DNA from: Planctomycetia bacterium
GTDB lineage: Bacteria > Planctomycetota > Planctomycetia > Pirellulales > UBA1268
NCBI GenBank assembly: GCA_026401035.1
Contig: JAPLNR010000070.1
Span: 16,644-80,643, forward strand
Reading direction: 5' to 3'
DNA: 64,000 bases
Part shown: piece after piece, positions 25,454 to 33,477 of the stretch
Layout of the letters: each line of letters starts with the position of its first letter
Position numbering within the stretch: the first letter of the stretch is position 1
Notes under the pieces: generated by a model
Databases searched by the model: none
What the model was told of the DNA's origin: nothing
Seen by the model: the letters and a program-made list of their open reading frames with translations, nothing else
Program-made: the position numbers and the translations under genes

Positions 25454-27021
25454 ATCGGAGCCGGCTCGGCCCAGCGTTTTGCCCGCTCGACGGCGTCGCG
25501 CCAGCGATCCAGCGTGCGTTGCCTGACCGCAGCGGCCATCGTCGGCTCGAACACGCGTTCCACGCGACGGGCCTCGTCGACGGCGGCCGGGTCTGCGAAG
25601 AAGCCCACCGCCATACCGGCCAGGAGCGCTGCCCCCAGCGCCGTCGTTTCCAGAACGGCGGGGCGGTCTATCGGCAGGCCCAGCACGTCGGCCTGCATCT
25701 GCATCAACAGGTCGTTGGAGCTCGCGCCGCCGTCGACCCGCAGCCGCTTGAGCGGCACGCCCGCATCCCGCTCCATCGCCGCCACGACGTCGGCCACCGA
25801 CAGCGCGATCGACTCGAGCGCCGCGCGGGCGATGTGCGGCCGGGCCGTCGCCCGCGAGAGACCAATGATCAGGCCCCGCGCAAAGGGATCCCAGTGCGGC
25901 GATCCGAGGCCGGTGAGCGCCGGCACCAGTACCACGCCCCCGCTGTCGGCCACGCTGCGGGCAAGCGCCTCCACCTCGCCGGCATCGCGAATGATGCCGA
26001 GGCCGTCGCGGAGCCAGCCGACGATCGCCCCGGCGACAAACACGGAGCCCTCGAGCATGTAATTGCCGGCGTCGGGACCTCCGACGCCCGTGCAGCCGAG
26101 CGTGGTCAGCAGGCCGCTGCTGCTCGTCACGCGGCGGCTGCCCGTCGAAAAGAGCATGAAGGCGCCCGTGCCGTAGGTGTTCTTGGCAGCGCCGGCCGCA
26201 GTGCAGCCGTGGGCGAAGCCGCTCGCCTGCTGGTCGCCGGCGCAGCCCGCGATCGGGATCGCCGCACCGAAGAGCTCCGGCTCGGTTTCGCCAAAGTCGC
26301 CACTCGACGGCCGGACGGCCGGCAGGATCCCCGGAGGAATGTCGAACTCCCGGCAGAGCTCCCCGCTCCACTGCAGCCGATCGATGTCGAAGAGCAGCGT
26401 GCGGCTGGCATTCGTGACGTCGGTGGCATGCACCCGGCCACCCGTGAGCCTCCAGATCAGGAATGTGTCGACCGTGCCGAAGAGAATCTCTCCCGCCGCG
26501 CAGCGGCCGCGGAGCCCCGGCACCGTCTCGAGCAGGTGCATGATCTTCGTCGCCGAAAAATAGGGATCGAGCAGCAGCCCCGTCCGCCGCCGCACGTCGT
26601 CTTCGAGCCCGCGAGCCTTGAGCCGCTGGCAGATCGGCGCCGACACGCGGCTCTGCCAGACGATCGCGGGGGCCACCGGCCGGCCCGTGGCCCGATCCCA
26701 GAGGATCGTCGTCTCCCGCTGATTGGTGATGCCGATCGCGGCCACCTGTTCCGCTGTCACGCCGGCCTGCTCGAGCACACGTCGGCCGCAGGCAAGCTGC
26801 GTCCGCCAGATGTCCTCGGGGTCGTGCTCGACGATGCCCAGATCGCCGCCGGCGTCTGCGGCGGCGCCGGCATCACCCGTGCGGACGTGCTGGGGAAACT
26901 CCTCCTGCGCAACGCCGAGCGGCACGCCGCGGTGGTCGAAGAGGATCGCGCGGCTGGATGTCGTGCCCTGATCGAGCGCGAGCACGCAGGTTTTTACCCG
27001 CTGTCGATTGCCGGTGGTCAT
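25450..27021 (-). CDS. glpK: glycerol kinase
   Basis: Phosphorylates glycerol to sn-glycerol-3-phosphate with ATP; FGGY family, 523 residues, cytoplasmic. Clear landmarks: LALDQGTTSSRAILFDHRG at the start, GITNQRETTILWDRATGRPV, AIVWQSRVS, TVDTFLIWRLTGG, GCAGDQQASGFAHGC, KNTYGTGAFMLFSTG and the C-terminal RLRVDGGASSNDLLMQMQADVLG. A 20-residue insertion around 48-60 (TGDAGAAADAGGD) is unusual. It lies three bases downstream of glpD on the same strand, so both are one operon for glycerol use. No glpF uptake gene is present next to it. The 3' end overlaps the convergent Trx/YHS gene by four bases. Confidence 0.95.
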   Translation of the reverse strand: MTTGNRQRVKTCVLALDQGTTSSRAILFDHRGVPLGVAQEEFPQHVRTGDAGAAADAGGDLGIVEHDPEDIWRTQLACGRRVLEQAGVTAEQVAAIGITNQRETTILWDRATGRPVAPAIVWQSRVSAPICQRLKARGLEDDVRRRTGLLLDPYFSATKIMHLLETVPGLRGRCAAGEILFGTVDTFLIWRLTGGRVHATDVTNASRTLLFDIDRLQWSGELCREFDIPPGILPAVRPSSGDFGETEPELFGAAIPIAGCAGDQQASGFAHGCTAAGAAKNTYGTGAFMLFSTGSRRVTSSSGLLTTLGCTGVGGPDAGNYMLEGSVFVAGAIVGWLRDGLGIIRDAGEVEALARSVADSGGVVLVPALTGLGSPHWDPFARGLIIGLSRATARPHIARAALESIALSVADVVAAMERDAGVPLKRLRVDGGASSNDLLMQMQADVLGLPIDRPAVLETTALGAALLAGMAVGFFADPAAVDEARRVERVFEPTMAAAVRQRTLDRWRDAVERAKRWAEPAPI

Positions 27022-27024
27022 GCC

Positions 27025-28812
27025 TTACACTCCTGAGTCGACGATCTTTCCACAGCGTTTCCGCAACCGCCCGATACAGGCCGCGACCTCCTCCGCCAGC
27101 AGCTCGCGGGGCAGCATCTCCATCTGCACCAGTGCCTCCGCCACTTCCTCGATCGCCGCCCGCGTGAGCCCCGCGTCGAAGGCGAGCATGAGCCGGCGTT
27201 CGATGAGGTCGTCGAGCGACACAGCCCATTCCTCCCGGACGCAAAACCAGACGGCTGCCAGTGGCAGGTCGGTGCCGTGAATAAGGAGCCGATCGGCTGC
27301 GTCGGCCGGCCGCATGGCAGCGCAGATCTCCGGCCCCCGCGATCCGAAGAGCGCCACCGTCGCGCGGGCCACGCGGCGGGCGCGGTCGACCGGCAGCCCG
27401 GCGGCCTCCGCGTGCATCGCGGCCGCGGACTCCGCCGCGGCGCGCGCCGGTCCTGCACAGCTCCCCGGCAGCGGTCGCTCACGCGAGGTGGCCAGAACCG
27501 AAAGCCCCAGGCAGCCGAGCACCTCCGCGGCGGCCGCTTCCGCCAGGCTGCGGCAGGTGGTGAGCTTGCCGCCGACGATCGACCAGAAGGGCACGCCCGC
27601 AGCGGGATGCCTCACCAGCATGTGCCGCCGCGTGATCGAACCCGGCGCACCGCTCCCCTGCCCCGCAGAGGGCAGCGGCCGCACCCCGCAATAGTGCTGC
27701 ACCACCGTCTCCCGGTCGGCCGCAGCCGCGGGAAAGATTCGCGCGACGGCCGCAAGCAGGTAGGTGATCTCGTCGTCGTCGGTGCGAGCGGCGGCGGGAT
27801 CACCGTCGAACGGAATGTCGGTCGTACCCACGAGCACGAGCCGCTCGCCGAACGGCAGCACGAAAACCGGCCGGCCGTCCGCCGCCTCCGCATAGACGCC
27901 CCGATCCCCGATCGCGGCCCGCAGGGCCGGCGCAGCGAGCACGAGATGGCTTCCCTTCGTGCCGCCGATGAGCCGCCGTTCGCCCGCCCCGGGCAGGAGC
28001 CCGTCGAGCGTGCGATCGACCCAGGCACCGGTGGCGTTGATGATCGCGGCCGGCTGGAGTTCGACCGCGGTAGCGCCGTCCCGCCGCCGGCCGACGGGCT
28101 CGATCCGCAGCCGACCGTCGGGCAGGAGCCGCGTGGCATGGTGCGTGAAGACTGCGAACTGCGCGGCAGGCTGCATGACCGACGGCCTGACCGTCTGCGC
28201 GGCAGATTCGGCCGCGATCCGCCGCGCGTCGACGAGCAATTCAACCGTGAACCGCTCCGGAAACAGCATCTGGGCGTCGGCATAGACGGCCGCGAAGGGG
28301 AATCGTCCGGCATCGACCTGCGGCATCCCCGCAGCGCCGGCCCGCACGAGCCGATGCCACGGCCAACGCGATCCGACCGAGAGGAGATCGTAGAGAGTGA
28401 GTCCGATGCCGACCGTCCAACAGCCACGGCCCCGGCTCCCGCGCCACCGGCGGGCCAGCGACTCCAGGCCCACCAGCCGCGCGGCCGCCGCCCCTAGGCC
28501 GCCCAGCCGGGTCTCGACAGGCAGGTAAAACTCGAGTGGTTTCACGAGGTGCGGCGCGAGCCGCGTGAGCCGGTCGCGTTCGACAAGGCTTTCACGAACG
28601 AGCGCGACCTCGCCGTATTCAAGGTAGCGAAGGCCGCCGTGGACGAGCCGCGTCGACCAGGCGGTCGCCCCGGAGGCGATGTCGCCCGCATCGACGACTG
28701 CCACAGACACGCCCGATAAAAGCAGTTCCCGCGCGAGGGCCGCGCCGTTGATCCCCGCGCCGAGCACGACAACCGTGGCGGACGCCGCCGGTCCTGCCGC
28801 CTGCTGGCTCAT
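27025..28812 (-). CDS. glpD: aerobic glycerol-3-phosphate dehydrogenase
   Basis: FAD-dependent, membrane-associated dehydrogenase oxidising glycerol-3-phosphate to dihydroxyacetone phosphate and passing electrons to quinone; 595 residues. The FAD dinucleotide fold is VVVLGAGINGAALARELLLSG; further DAGDIASGATAWSTRLVHGGLRYLEYGE, FPFAAVYADAQMLFPERFTVELL, IINATGAWVD, VLVGTTDIPFDGDP and FWSIVGGKLTTCRSLAE. The C-terminal domain is present. Start: ATG 28812 has a GGAG about nine bases upstream; an open frame extends to 28896 without support. First gene of the glpD-glpK operon. Confidence 0.94.
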   Translation of the reverse strand: MSQQAAGPAASATVVVLGAGINGAALARELLLSGVSVAVVDAGDIASGATAWSTRLVHGGLRYLEYGEVALVRESLVERDRLTRLAPHLVKPLEFYLPVETRLGGLGAAAARLVGLESLARRWRGSRGRGCWTVGIGLTLYDLLSVGSRWPWHRLVRAGAAGMPQVDAGRFPFAAVYADAQMLFPERFTVELLVDARRIAAESAAQTVRPSVMQPAAQFAVFTHHATRLLPDGRLRIEPVGRRRDGATAVELQPAAIINATGAWVDRTLDGLLPGAGERRLIGGTKGSHLVLAAPALRAAIGDRGVYAEAADGRPVFVLPFGERLVLVGTTDIPFDGDPAAARTDDDEITYLLAAVARIFPAAAADRETVVQHYCGVRPLPSAGQGSGAPGSITRRHMLVRHPAAGVPFWSIVGGKLTTCRSLAEAAAAEVLGCLGLSVLATSRERPLPGSCAGPARAAAESAAAMHAEAAGLPVDRARRVARATVALFGSRGPEICAAMRPADAADRLLIHGTDLPLAAVWFCVREEWAVSLDDLIERRLMLAFDAGLTRAAIEEVAEALVQMEMLPRELLAEEVAACIGRLRKRCGKIVDSGV

Positions 28813-28873
28813 CGAAGCTTCTCCAAGCTGCTCTTCTCGCGCAGCCGATCCATGACTCATCATTGGCCATTCC

Positions 28874-28903
28874 ATGACCGATCCGCCAGTCCCCAACTAT
28901 ACT
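28874..28903 (+). promoter_or_regulatory. sigma70-like promoter of the STN-like gene
   Basis: ATGACC (28874-28879) and TATACT (28898-28903) with an 18-bp spacer, 30 bp before the ATG at 28934, in the divergent region shared with glpD. Confidence 0.4.
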
Positions 28904-28933
28904 CGGTTCATTCGCACACCGGGGCTGACGGCG

Positions 28934-29986
28934 ATGACCCACACCATCCACGTTCGCCTGCTCCTCCCGCCGCTCCTCCCGCCGCTCGTTCGGCTGCTCG
29001 GCGGGCTCATGGCTGCGATCTTCCTCGACGGCATTGTTCGTGCCGACGACGCCGCACCGCCGGCCGCCCATCTGCACACGCAGCGGATCGACGCCACGTG
29101 GACGGGCGTGCCGCTGCGGGAAGTCGCCGGGCGGCTGTCGACGATGAGCGGGCTGGCCGTGGTCGTCGACCGCCGGATCGATCCCGACGCCCGCGTCTCC
29201 CTCACGGCCAGCGACGAGCCACTGCCGGAGGTTCTCGCGACCCTTGCCAAAGAGGCCCGGGCGGAGGTGGTTCTGCTCGCATCGCACGCGCGGCTCACGC
29301 CCAGCGGAAGTGCGGCACGACTGCGGGCAGCCGAGCGGACCCGCGTGGCGGAGATCCGCCGGCTCTCCGCCGCCGACAAAGCCCGCGCCACTGCCCGCAG
29401 CGCGTGGACCTGGCCGGCCGGTGCCACGCCCCGCGAACTCATGGCAACGGCCGCGACCGCTGCGGGCATCGCGCTGACCGACCTCGACACGTTGCCGCAC
29501 GATCATTTTCCGGCCGCCGCGCTCCCGCCGCTGCCGCTTGCCGAGCGGCTCGACCTGCTGCTCGCCCACTTCGACCGCCGCGTTGAATGGAAGAACGTCG
29601 GCCGCGCTGCCGACGGACGGCCCACGTTTGCCATCGTGTCGCTCGCAGGCGTGCAGGTCGATGCGGCCGACCGCCTCCCCGGGCCAGAAGATCGAGCCGG
29701 CGTCTGGCCGCCGACGCCGCCGGGAAAGAAGGCCGCGGCCGGGGCCACCTATTCGTTGAAGGTGGCCGCACCGCTGGATGCATTGCTCGCCACGCTCGCC
29801 ACGCGGCTGGGACTCACGCTCGATGTCGACCGCGCGTCGCTGCAGGCCCGCGGCATCGCCGGCGGCGAGATCATTCGCCTCGACGTGGCAAACGTCTCGC
29901 GGGATGAACTGCTCGATGCGGTCCTCGATCCGCTCGCACTCGACTGGCAGATCGACAACCAAACACTGCGTGTCCGCGGCAGATAG
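28934..29986 (+). CDS. exported protein with two STN/secretin-like short domains
   Basis: Protein of 350 residues with an N-terminal hydrophobic segment (LLLPPLLPPLVRLLGGLMAAIFLDG) acting as a signal peptide. Two regions resemble the STN or secretin N-domain: residues about 48-118 (WTGVPLREVAGRLSTMSGLAVVVDRRIDPDARVSL and onward) and the last 75 residues (AAPLDALLATLATRLGLTLDVD, then DVANVSRDELLDAVLDPLALDW). In other proteins such modules sit in the periplasm and mediate contacts in secretion or TonB systems; no secretin pore domain follows here. ATG 28934 is taken rather than 28874, which lies upstream of the probable -10 element. No partner genes are adjacent. Function unknown. Confidence 0.6.
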   Translation: MTHTIHVRLLLPPLLPPLVRLLGGLMAAIFLDGIVRADDAAPPAAHLHTQRIDATWTGVPLREVAGRLSTMSGLAVVVDRRIDPDARVSLTASDEPLPEVLATLAKEARAEVVLLASHARLTPSGSAARLRAAERTRVAEIRRLSAADKARATARSAWTWPAGATPRELMATAATAAGIALTDLDTLPHDHFPAAALPPLPLAERLDLLLAHFDRRVEWKNVGRAADGRPTFAIVSLAGVQVDAADRLPGPEDRAGVWPPTPPGKKAAAGATYSLKVAAPLDALLATLATRLGLTLDVDRASLQARGIAGGEIIRLDVANVSRDELLDAVLDPLALDWQIDNQTLRVRGR

Positions 29987-30033
29987 CGCCGCCGGACGGC
30001 AATGCGGCTTGGCGTGAATGCATGCCAGGGGAT

Positions 30034-30490
30034 GACAGGCTGAAGCCTGTCCCAATCCTGTTCGGCACAAGGATTGCCTCGACTCGCCCAATCCGGCTTC
30101 GGGCCACCCACGCCCCGTCGCCGGACGTGCGCTACGCCCATCCTGGGCTTCGCTTACTCGATGCTGACTGCGCTCCGCCATCCTGGCTGCGCTTGTCAGC
30201 AACGCCGGCTCCCGGGGCACGGGTGGCCCTTCGCCTCCATCCGTCTGGTGTCATCTTCTTCGGGTAGGCACGGGGTAGCCCGTGCCCCAAGAGCCGGGCT
30301 CGGCGGCCAGCGCAGCCAGGATGGCGAAGCGCAGCCGGCGTGCAGAGAGCGCAGGGCAGGATGCCCGAAGCGAACGTCCGGCGATGGGGCACGGGCTACC
30401 CCGTGCCGGTTGGGCGGGTTGACTCTTGGTGCCAAACGCCAGGCCCGCGTCGAGGCAATCGCCGTGCCGAACAGGATCGAGCCTGTCCTA
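30034..30490. repeat. inverted pair of 220-bp repeats (family P copies B and C) with palindromic ends
   Basis: Copy B (30034-30266, plus) and copy C (30267-30490, reverse) are two versions of the element at 16318-16560 placed head to head. Copy B opens with the palindrome GACAGGCT-GA-AGCCTGTC (30034-30051). Copy C ends in GAGCCTGTCCTAC, whose CTA (30488-30490) is the stop codon of the minus-strand TPR gene. Two copies of the palindrome GGCACGGG-GTAG/CTAC-CCCGTGCC lie at 30267-30286 and 30388-30407, and a GGGCA-GGA-TGCCC hairpin near 30355. No transposase gene is present. Confidence 0.85.
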
Positions 30491-31630
30491 CCGGATGCCG
30501 GTGCCCACCATGCGCTCGGCCGCCTCGCGATTGCGTCGCGACGGCTCGTGGTCCGGGTTGATCTTGAGCGCCGCCGTATAGGAACCGACGGCATCGGCAT
30601 ACTTGCCCTGCTCCGCCTGCGCGACGCCCCGGTTGAACCAGGCCCGCACGTCATGCGGGTTGTGGCGGATCGCCAGATCGAAATCAAACTCCGCCTTCCG
30701 CGGCTCGCCCGTCGACAGGTAGGCCAGGCCGCGATTGAGATAGCCGATCATGAATGTCCGATCGCGACGGATGGCCGAGGCGTAGGCGTTGATCGCCTCG
30801 AGCGGACGCTCCAGCTCGATGAGCGCGAGGCCGCGCCAGAGCTCCGGCCGCGGATCCTCGTAGGCGATACCGGCGGCATCCTCGAAGTCCTCGAGCGCGA
30901 TGCCGTAGAGCCCCTGATGAAACCAGGCGATGCCGCGCCGCAGGTAGAGTTCCGGATTTTCCGGATCGATCAACAGCCCCTGCGAGCAGGCGTCGACCGA
31001 GCCGGAGAAATCGCCCAGCCGCCGGCAGACGACGCCCAGCGCGAGGTGGGCGATCATCAACTTGGGATCGAGCTTGATCGCGAGCCGGAGTTTGTCCCGC
31101 GCCCCTTCGAGGTTTCCCTGCTTGTCGAGCTGCTCGGCCTCGCTGAGAAGCTTCTCGGCCGGCGAAGCCTCCATCTCGGCTTCATCCCCTTCCGCTTCTG
31201 GAAACGGCGCGAGCCCACCCAGCGGAGGCTGCTTAGATAGCGGAGGCTGCTTGGACTGCGACGGCTGCGCGGACCGCGACGGCTCCGGCCGCGGGGCGGA
31301 CGGCCTCTTGGAGGGTGCCCGCCGCTCTGCGGGTTCGCCGGGAAGGGTGCGCTCTGGAAACGGCACCGGCAGCTGCAAGGGTGCCTGCCTGGCCGCAGGG
31401 GCACGTGGCACGGCCGGAACGGCCGCCGGCTTCCCCGATCCAAACGGGTTGAGTTCATCGGCGAAGGGGTCGTCCTCGGGAATCCCCGTCGCCTGCAGGT
31501 CTTGGGAACGCACGACGCCATCCGGCCCCGGCAGCGCTGTCACCAGCATTGCGAGCACGAGCGCGGCCATCAGGCCGCGCCGCCAGCCGGCCGACCTTAC
31601 GGGAATCGAGAGTGGCTTGAAGGAAGACAT
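30488..31630 (-). CDS. exported tetratricopeptide-repeat protein
   Basis: Protein of 380 residues. A hydrophobic segment (GLMAALVLAMLVTALPG, about 21-37) serves as signal peptide or anchor. A Pro/Ser/Lys-rich linker (repeats like SKQPPLSKQPPLG) leads to about five TPR units from residue 155 onward (AEQLDKQGNLEGARDKLRLAIKLDP; AHLALGVVCRRLGDFSGSVDAC; YLRRGIAWFHQGLYGIALEDFED; GYLNRGLAYLSTGEPRKAEFDFDLAI; AWFNRGVAQAEQGKYADAVGSYTAALKINPD). TPRs mediate protein contacts, here in the periplasm. Start: ATG 31630 precedes the signal-like helix; the frame is open to 31714. The TAG stop is part of the repeat block 30034-30490. Binding partner unknown. Confidence 0.75.
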   Translation of the reverse strand: MSSFKPLSIPVRSAGWRRGLMAALVLAMLVTALPGPDGVVRSQDLQATGIPEDDPFADELNPFGSGKPAAVPAVPRAPAARQAPLQLPVPFPERTLPGEPAERRAPSKRPSAPRPEPSRSAQPSQSKQPPLSKQPPLGGLAPFPEAEGDEAEMEASPAEKLLSEAEQLDKQGNLEGARDKLRLAIKLDPKLMIAHLALGVVCRRLGDFSGSVDACSQGLLIDPENPELYLRRGIAWFHQGLYGIALEDFEDAAGIAYEDPRPELWRGLALIELERPLEAINAYASAIRRDRTFMIGYLNRGLAYLSTGEPRKAEFDFDLAIRHNPHDVRAWFNRGVAQAEQGKYADAVGSYTAALKINPDHEPSRRNREAAERMVGTGIR

Positions 31631-31725
31631 CGCTTGCCTGGCGATCTGGCGAACCAACCGGAGCACTGACCGACGAACGCTCTTCGATGATCGGCACGAA
31701 AGCGGCTCCAGCAATCGCCGCGGCC

Positions 31726-32043
31726 CTATACCTGCTGCGACCCCAACAACCCTCCCAACCGCTCCTCGATACCGTCGCGGATTTTTCCGGCGAAGAGCTG
31801 GGCCATGCCGGGCAACTCCAGCTGCACGAGCAGTTCCTCGATGAGGATTTCGACGCTGCCGTCGAACTTCATCCCCATCACGGCCAGCTGGATCTTCATC
31901 CGGTTTTCATTCTCCCAGGCGGCGTCGATCGGCCCCACCGTGTCGGCATATTCGGTTCGCGCCCTGACGAGGGCGTCGTCGAGCCGGCGGCGAACTTCGT
32001 CGGGCGTCAGGCCGTGCGGCACGCGCACTTCAAGAGGTTTCAC
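31726..32043 (-). CDS. polyhydroxyalkanoic-acid-system-family protein
   Basis: Small protein of 105 residues resembling the PHA_gran_rgn family (putative polyhydroxyalkanoic acid system protein). Pattern: MKPLEVRVPHGLTPDEVRRRLDDAL, an acidic-basic middle, MKIQLAVMGMKFDGSVEILIEELLVQLELPG, and a C-terminal helix. Members are soluble and poorly understood. No PHA synthase or depolymerase is nearby. The ATG overlaps the mfnB stop (ATGA, 32040-32043), so it is the third gene of a coupled operon whose central gene makes methanofuran; the name should not be taken as proof of a PHA role. Confidence 0.75.
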   Translation of the reverse strand: MKPLEVRVPHGLTPDEVRRRLDDALVRARTEYADTVGPIDAAWENENRMKIQLAVMGMKFDGSVEILIEELLVQLELPGMAQLFAGKIRDGIEERLGGLLGSQQV

Positions 32044-32801
32044 AGTTGCTGTTCTCCAAAGGCTGCCTGGAACACGGTGGCCGGTCTTGCGGCCGCCGCG
32101 ACCGCGTCATGCACGAGTCGGCGTTGCACCGTTCCCAGCCGACCATTGGAACATACGGCGGAGCGGAGTGCGACCACGTCGGGCCCCAGCGCCACGACGG
32201 CCGGAATTTCAGCGATCGCGATCCTGCCGGCCAGCGCCACACCGAGCCCCCGCCGCCGCGCGTGGGCGATCCACCTGGCGAGCTCCGGTTCCGGCGTCGA
32301 CTCCAGCAGTCGCCCCGCCGACTTGTCGGCGGTATCGACGAGCAGCACGCCGCAGCCGAGGCTCGCGGCCGCCTCGATCACATCCCTGGGGGACGGCGCC
32401 AGAACACGATCCCAGTCGGCGTAGGCCACGGCCACCTGCGCGATGCCCACGGGCAGACCGGCATGCACCGCGGCCAACTGCTCCCGCCAGGCCGCGGCCG
32501 CCATGCCGGCGAGCCCCACCTTGATCGCCGCCGGCGGCACCGCGTCGCCGCCGAGCAGCGTGACGGTCTGCCCGATTCGTTCCAGGATCGCCGCGACGCC
32601 CCCGAGCAGTTCGCCACAGGCCATGGTCCAGGGCGTTGCGCGACCCACCTCCCGCGCGATCTCCGCGATCGCGGCCGGACTCGCGGCGCCGAGCGGGCCC
32701 GCCAGCGGCTCCTTCACGTCGATGATCGAGGCCCCGCCGGCGAGAGCCTCCGTCGCCTCGGCCGCATTCCGCACGCTGACGAGCAGGCCGCGCCAGATCA
32801 T
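32040..32801 (-). CDS. mfnB: (5-formylfuran-3-yl)methyl phosphate synthase, MfnB-like
   Basis: Makes 4-(hydroxymethyl)-2-furancarboxaldehyde phosphate from two glyceraldehyde-3-phosphate molecules, the furan ring precursor of methanofuran. The 253-residue TIM-barrel protein shows the family start LLVSVRNAAEATEALAGGAS and IIDVKEPLAGPLGAA with Lys30 at the position of the essential N-terminal Lys of the archaeal enzyme, then AIKVGLAGM, QVAVAYADWDRVLAPSP, GVLLVDTADKSAGRLL and GVALAGRIAIAEIP. Start ATG 32801 overlaps the upstream membrane protein (ATGA), and its stop overlaps the small PHA-family gene. With the H4MPT genes at 5.4-10.9 kb it supports an H4MPT/methanofuran-linked formaldehyde or formate pathway. 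Confidence 0.85.
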   Translation of the reverse strand: MIWRGLLVSVRNAAEATEALAGGASIIDVKEPLAGPLGAASPAAIAEIAREVGRATPWTMACGELLGGVAAILERIGQTVTLLGGDAVPPAAIKVGLAGMAAAAWREQLAAVHAGLPVGIAQVAVAYADWDRVLAPSPRDVIEAAASLGCGVLLVDTADKSAGRLLESTPEPELARWIAHARRRGLGVALAGRIAIAEIPAVVALGPDVVALRSAVCSNGRLGTVQRRLVHDAVAAAARPATVFQAAFGEQQL

Positions 32802-33388
32802 GGCAGATGCTCCGGGGATCCTGCTGCGCGGGCCGCCGCCGCCCGCTTCGCCGCGACGAGCTTGCCGCTCAACTGTCGGGCAAGCTCGACCGACAGAGGC
32901 GCGCACCAGCGGCCGTCGAAGACGATTGCGCCGTCGCTCCACGTGCCCCACGGCACGAACGTCGGCCGCGCCTGCCAGTCGGCGGCCCGTTCGGCGACCC
33001 GCATCACGAGCGTGCCCACCCGGTGGCTTATGGCGTCGTCGCGGTACGTCTCTTCCGCCTCGAGCCGGCTCGACCCCATGAAAAAACATTCGATCGCCGC
33101 GAGCGGCACCGCATGCACCCGTCCCGGGGCGAGCCGCACCATGACCGCATCCCCCTCGTGCACGAGTCGGGGCTGCGCTGCCGCAAAGGCCAGCGTGCCG
33201 ATGACGGCCGCGATGACCAGGCAGCAGGCGATCGCGAGCCACCACGCGGTGGGCGGGGCCGCGGTGAGGAACAGGGTGGCCAGCAGGGCGATTGCGGCGA
33301 GGCCGCCCACCGCGGCCACGACCAACACCGGCCGCACATTACCCCGCAGCCAGACTTCGGAAGTGGGAGAGCCGGTGGCGTTCATCAT
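32798..33388 (-). CDS. two-helix membrane protein
   Basis: Protein of 196 residues with two adjacent transmembrane helices (about 20-43, VLVVAAVGGLAAIALLATLFL, and 48-70, WWLAIACCLVIAAVIGTLAFA) and a soluble C-terminal domain of about 120 residues containing RLVHEGDAVMVRLAPGRVHAVPLAAIECFFMGSS and TYRDDAISHRVGTLVMRV. The tail has a PH-like, strand-rich look but no motif I can name. First gene of the three-gene operon with mfnB (4-bp overlap). Divergent from the antiporter gene. A link with C1 metabolism rests on position only. Confidence 0.65.
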   Translation of the reverse strand: MMNATGSPTSEVWLRGNVRPVLVVAAVGGLAAIALLATLFLTAAPPTAWWLAIACCLVIAAVIGTLAFAAAQPRLVHEGDAVMVRLAPGRVHAVPLAAIECFFMGSSRLEAEETYRDDAISHRVGTLVMRVAERAADWQARPTFVPWGTWSDGAIVFDGRWCAPLSVELARQLSGKLVAAKRAAAARAAGSPEHLP

Positions 33389-33477
33389 GCTTTCATCATT
33401 GGGGCAGAAGGCTTACCATTCTTCGCTCAAGCACCGATGGCCTGCACCCGCGACCGCAACCCAAGGATCACGACGTC

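Noticed and set aside
25519..28497. Long plus-strand frames opposite glpK and glpD
   Set aside because: Antisense to two enzymes with complete motifs; no ribosome sites.
28619..30220. Open frame of 533 codons on the minus strand over glpD start, STN gene and repeat
   Set aside because: Runs through three unrelated units and repeat DNA; low-complexity Arg/Gly content.
30034..30490. Insertion sequence
   Set aside because: No transposase ORF, only non-coding inverted repeats; kept as a repeat element.
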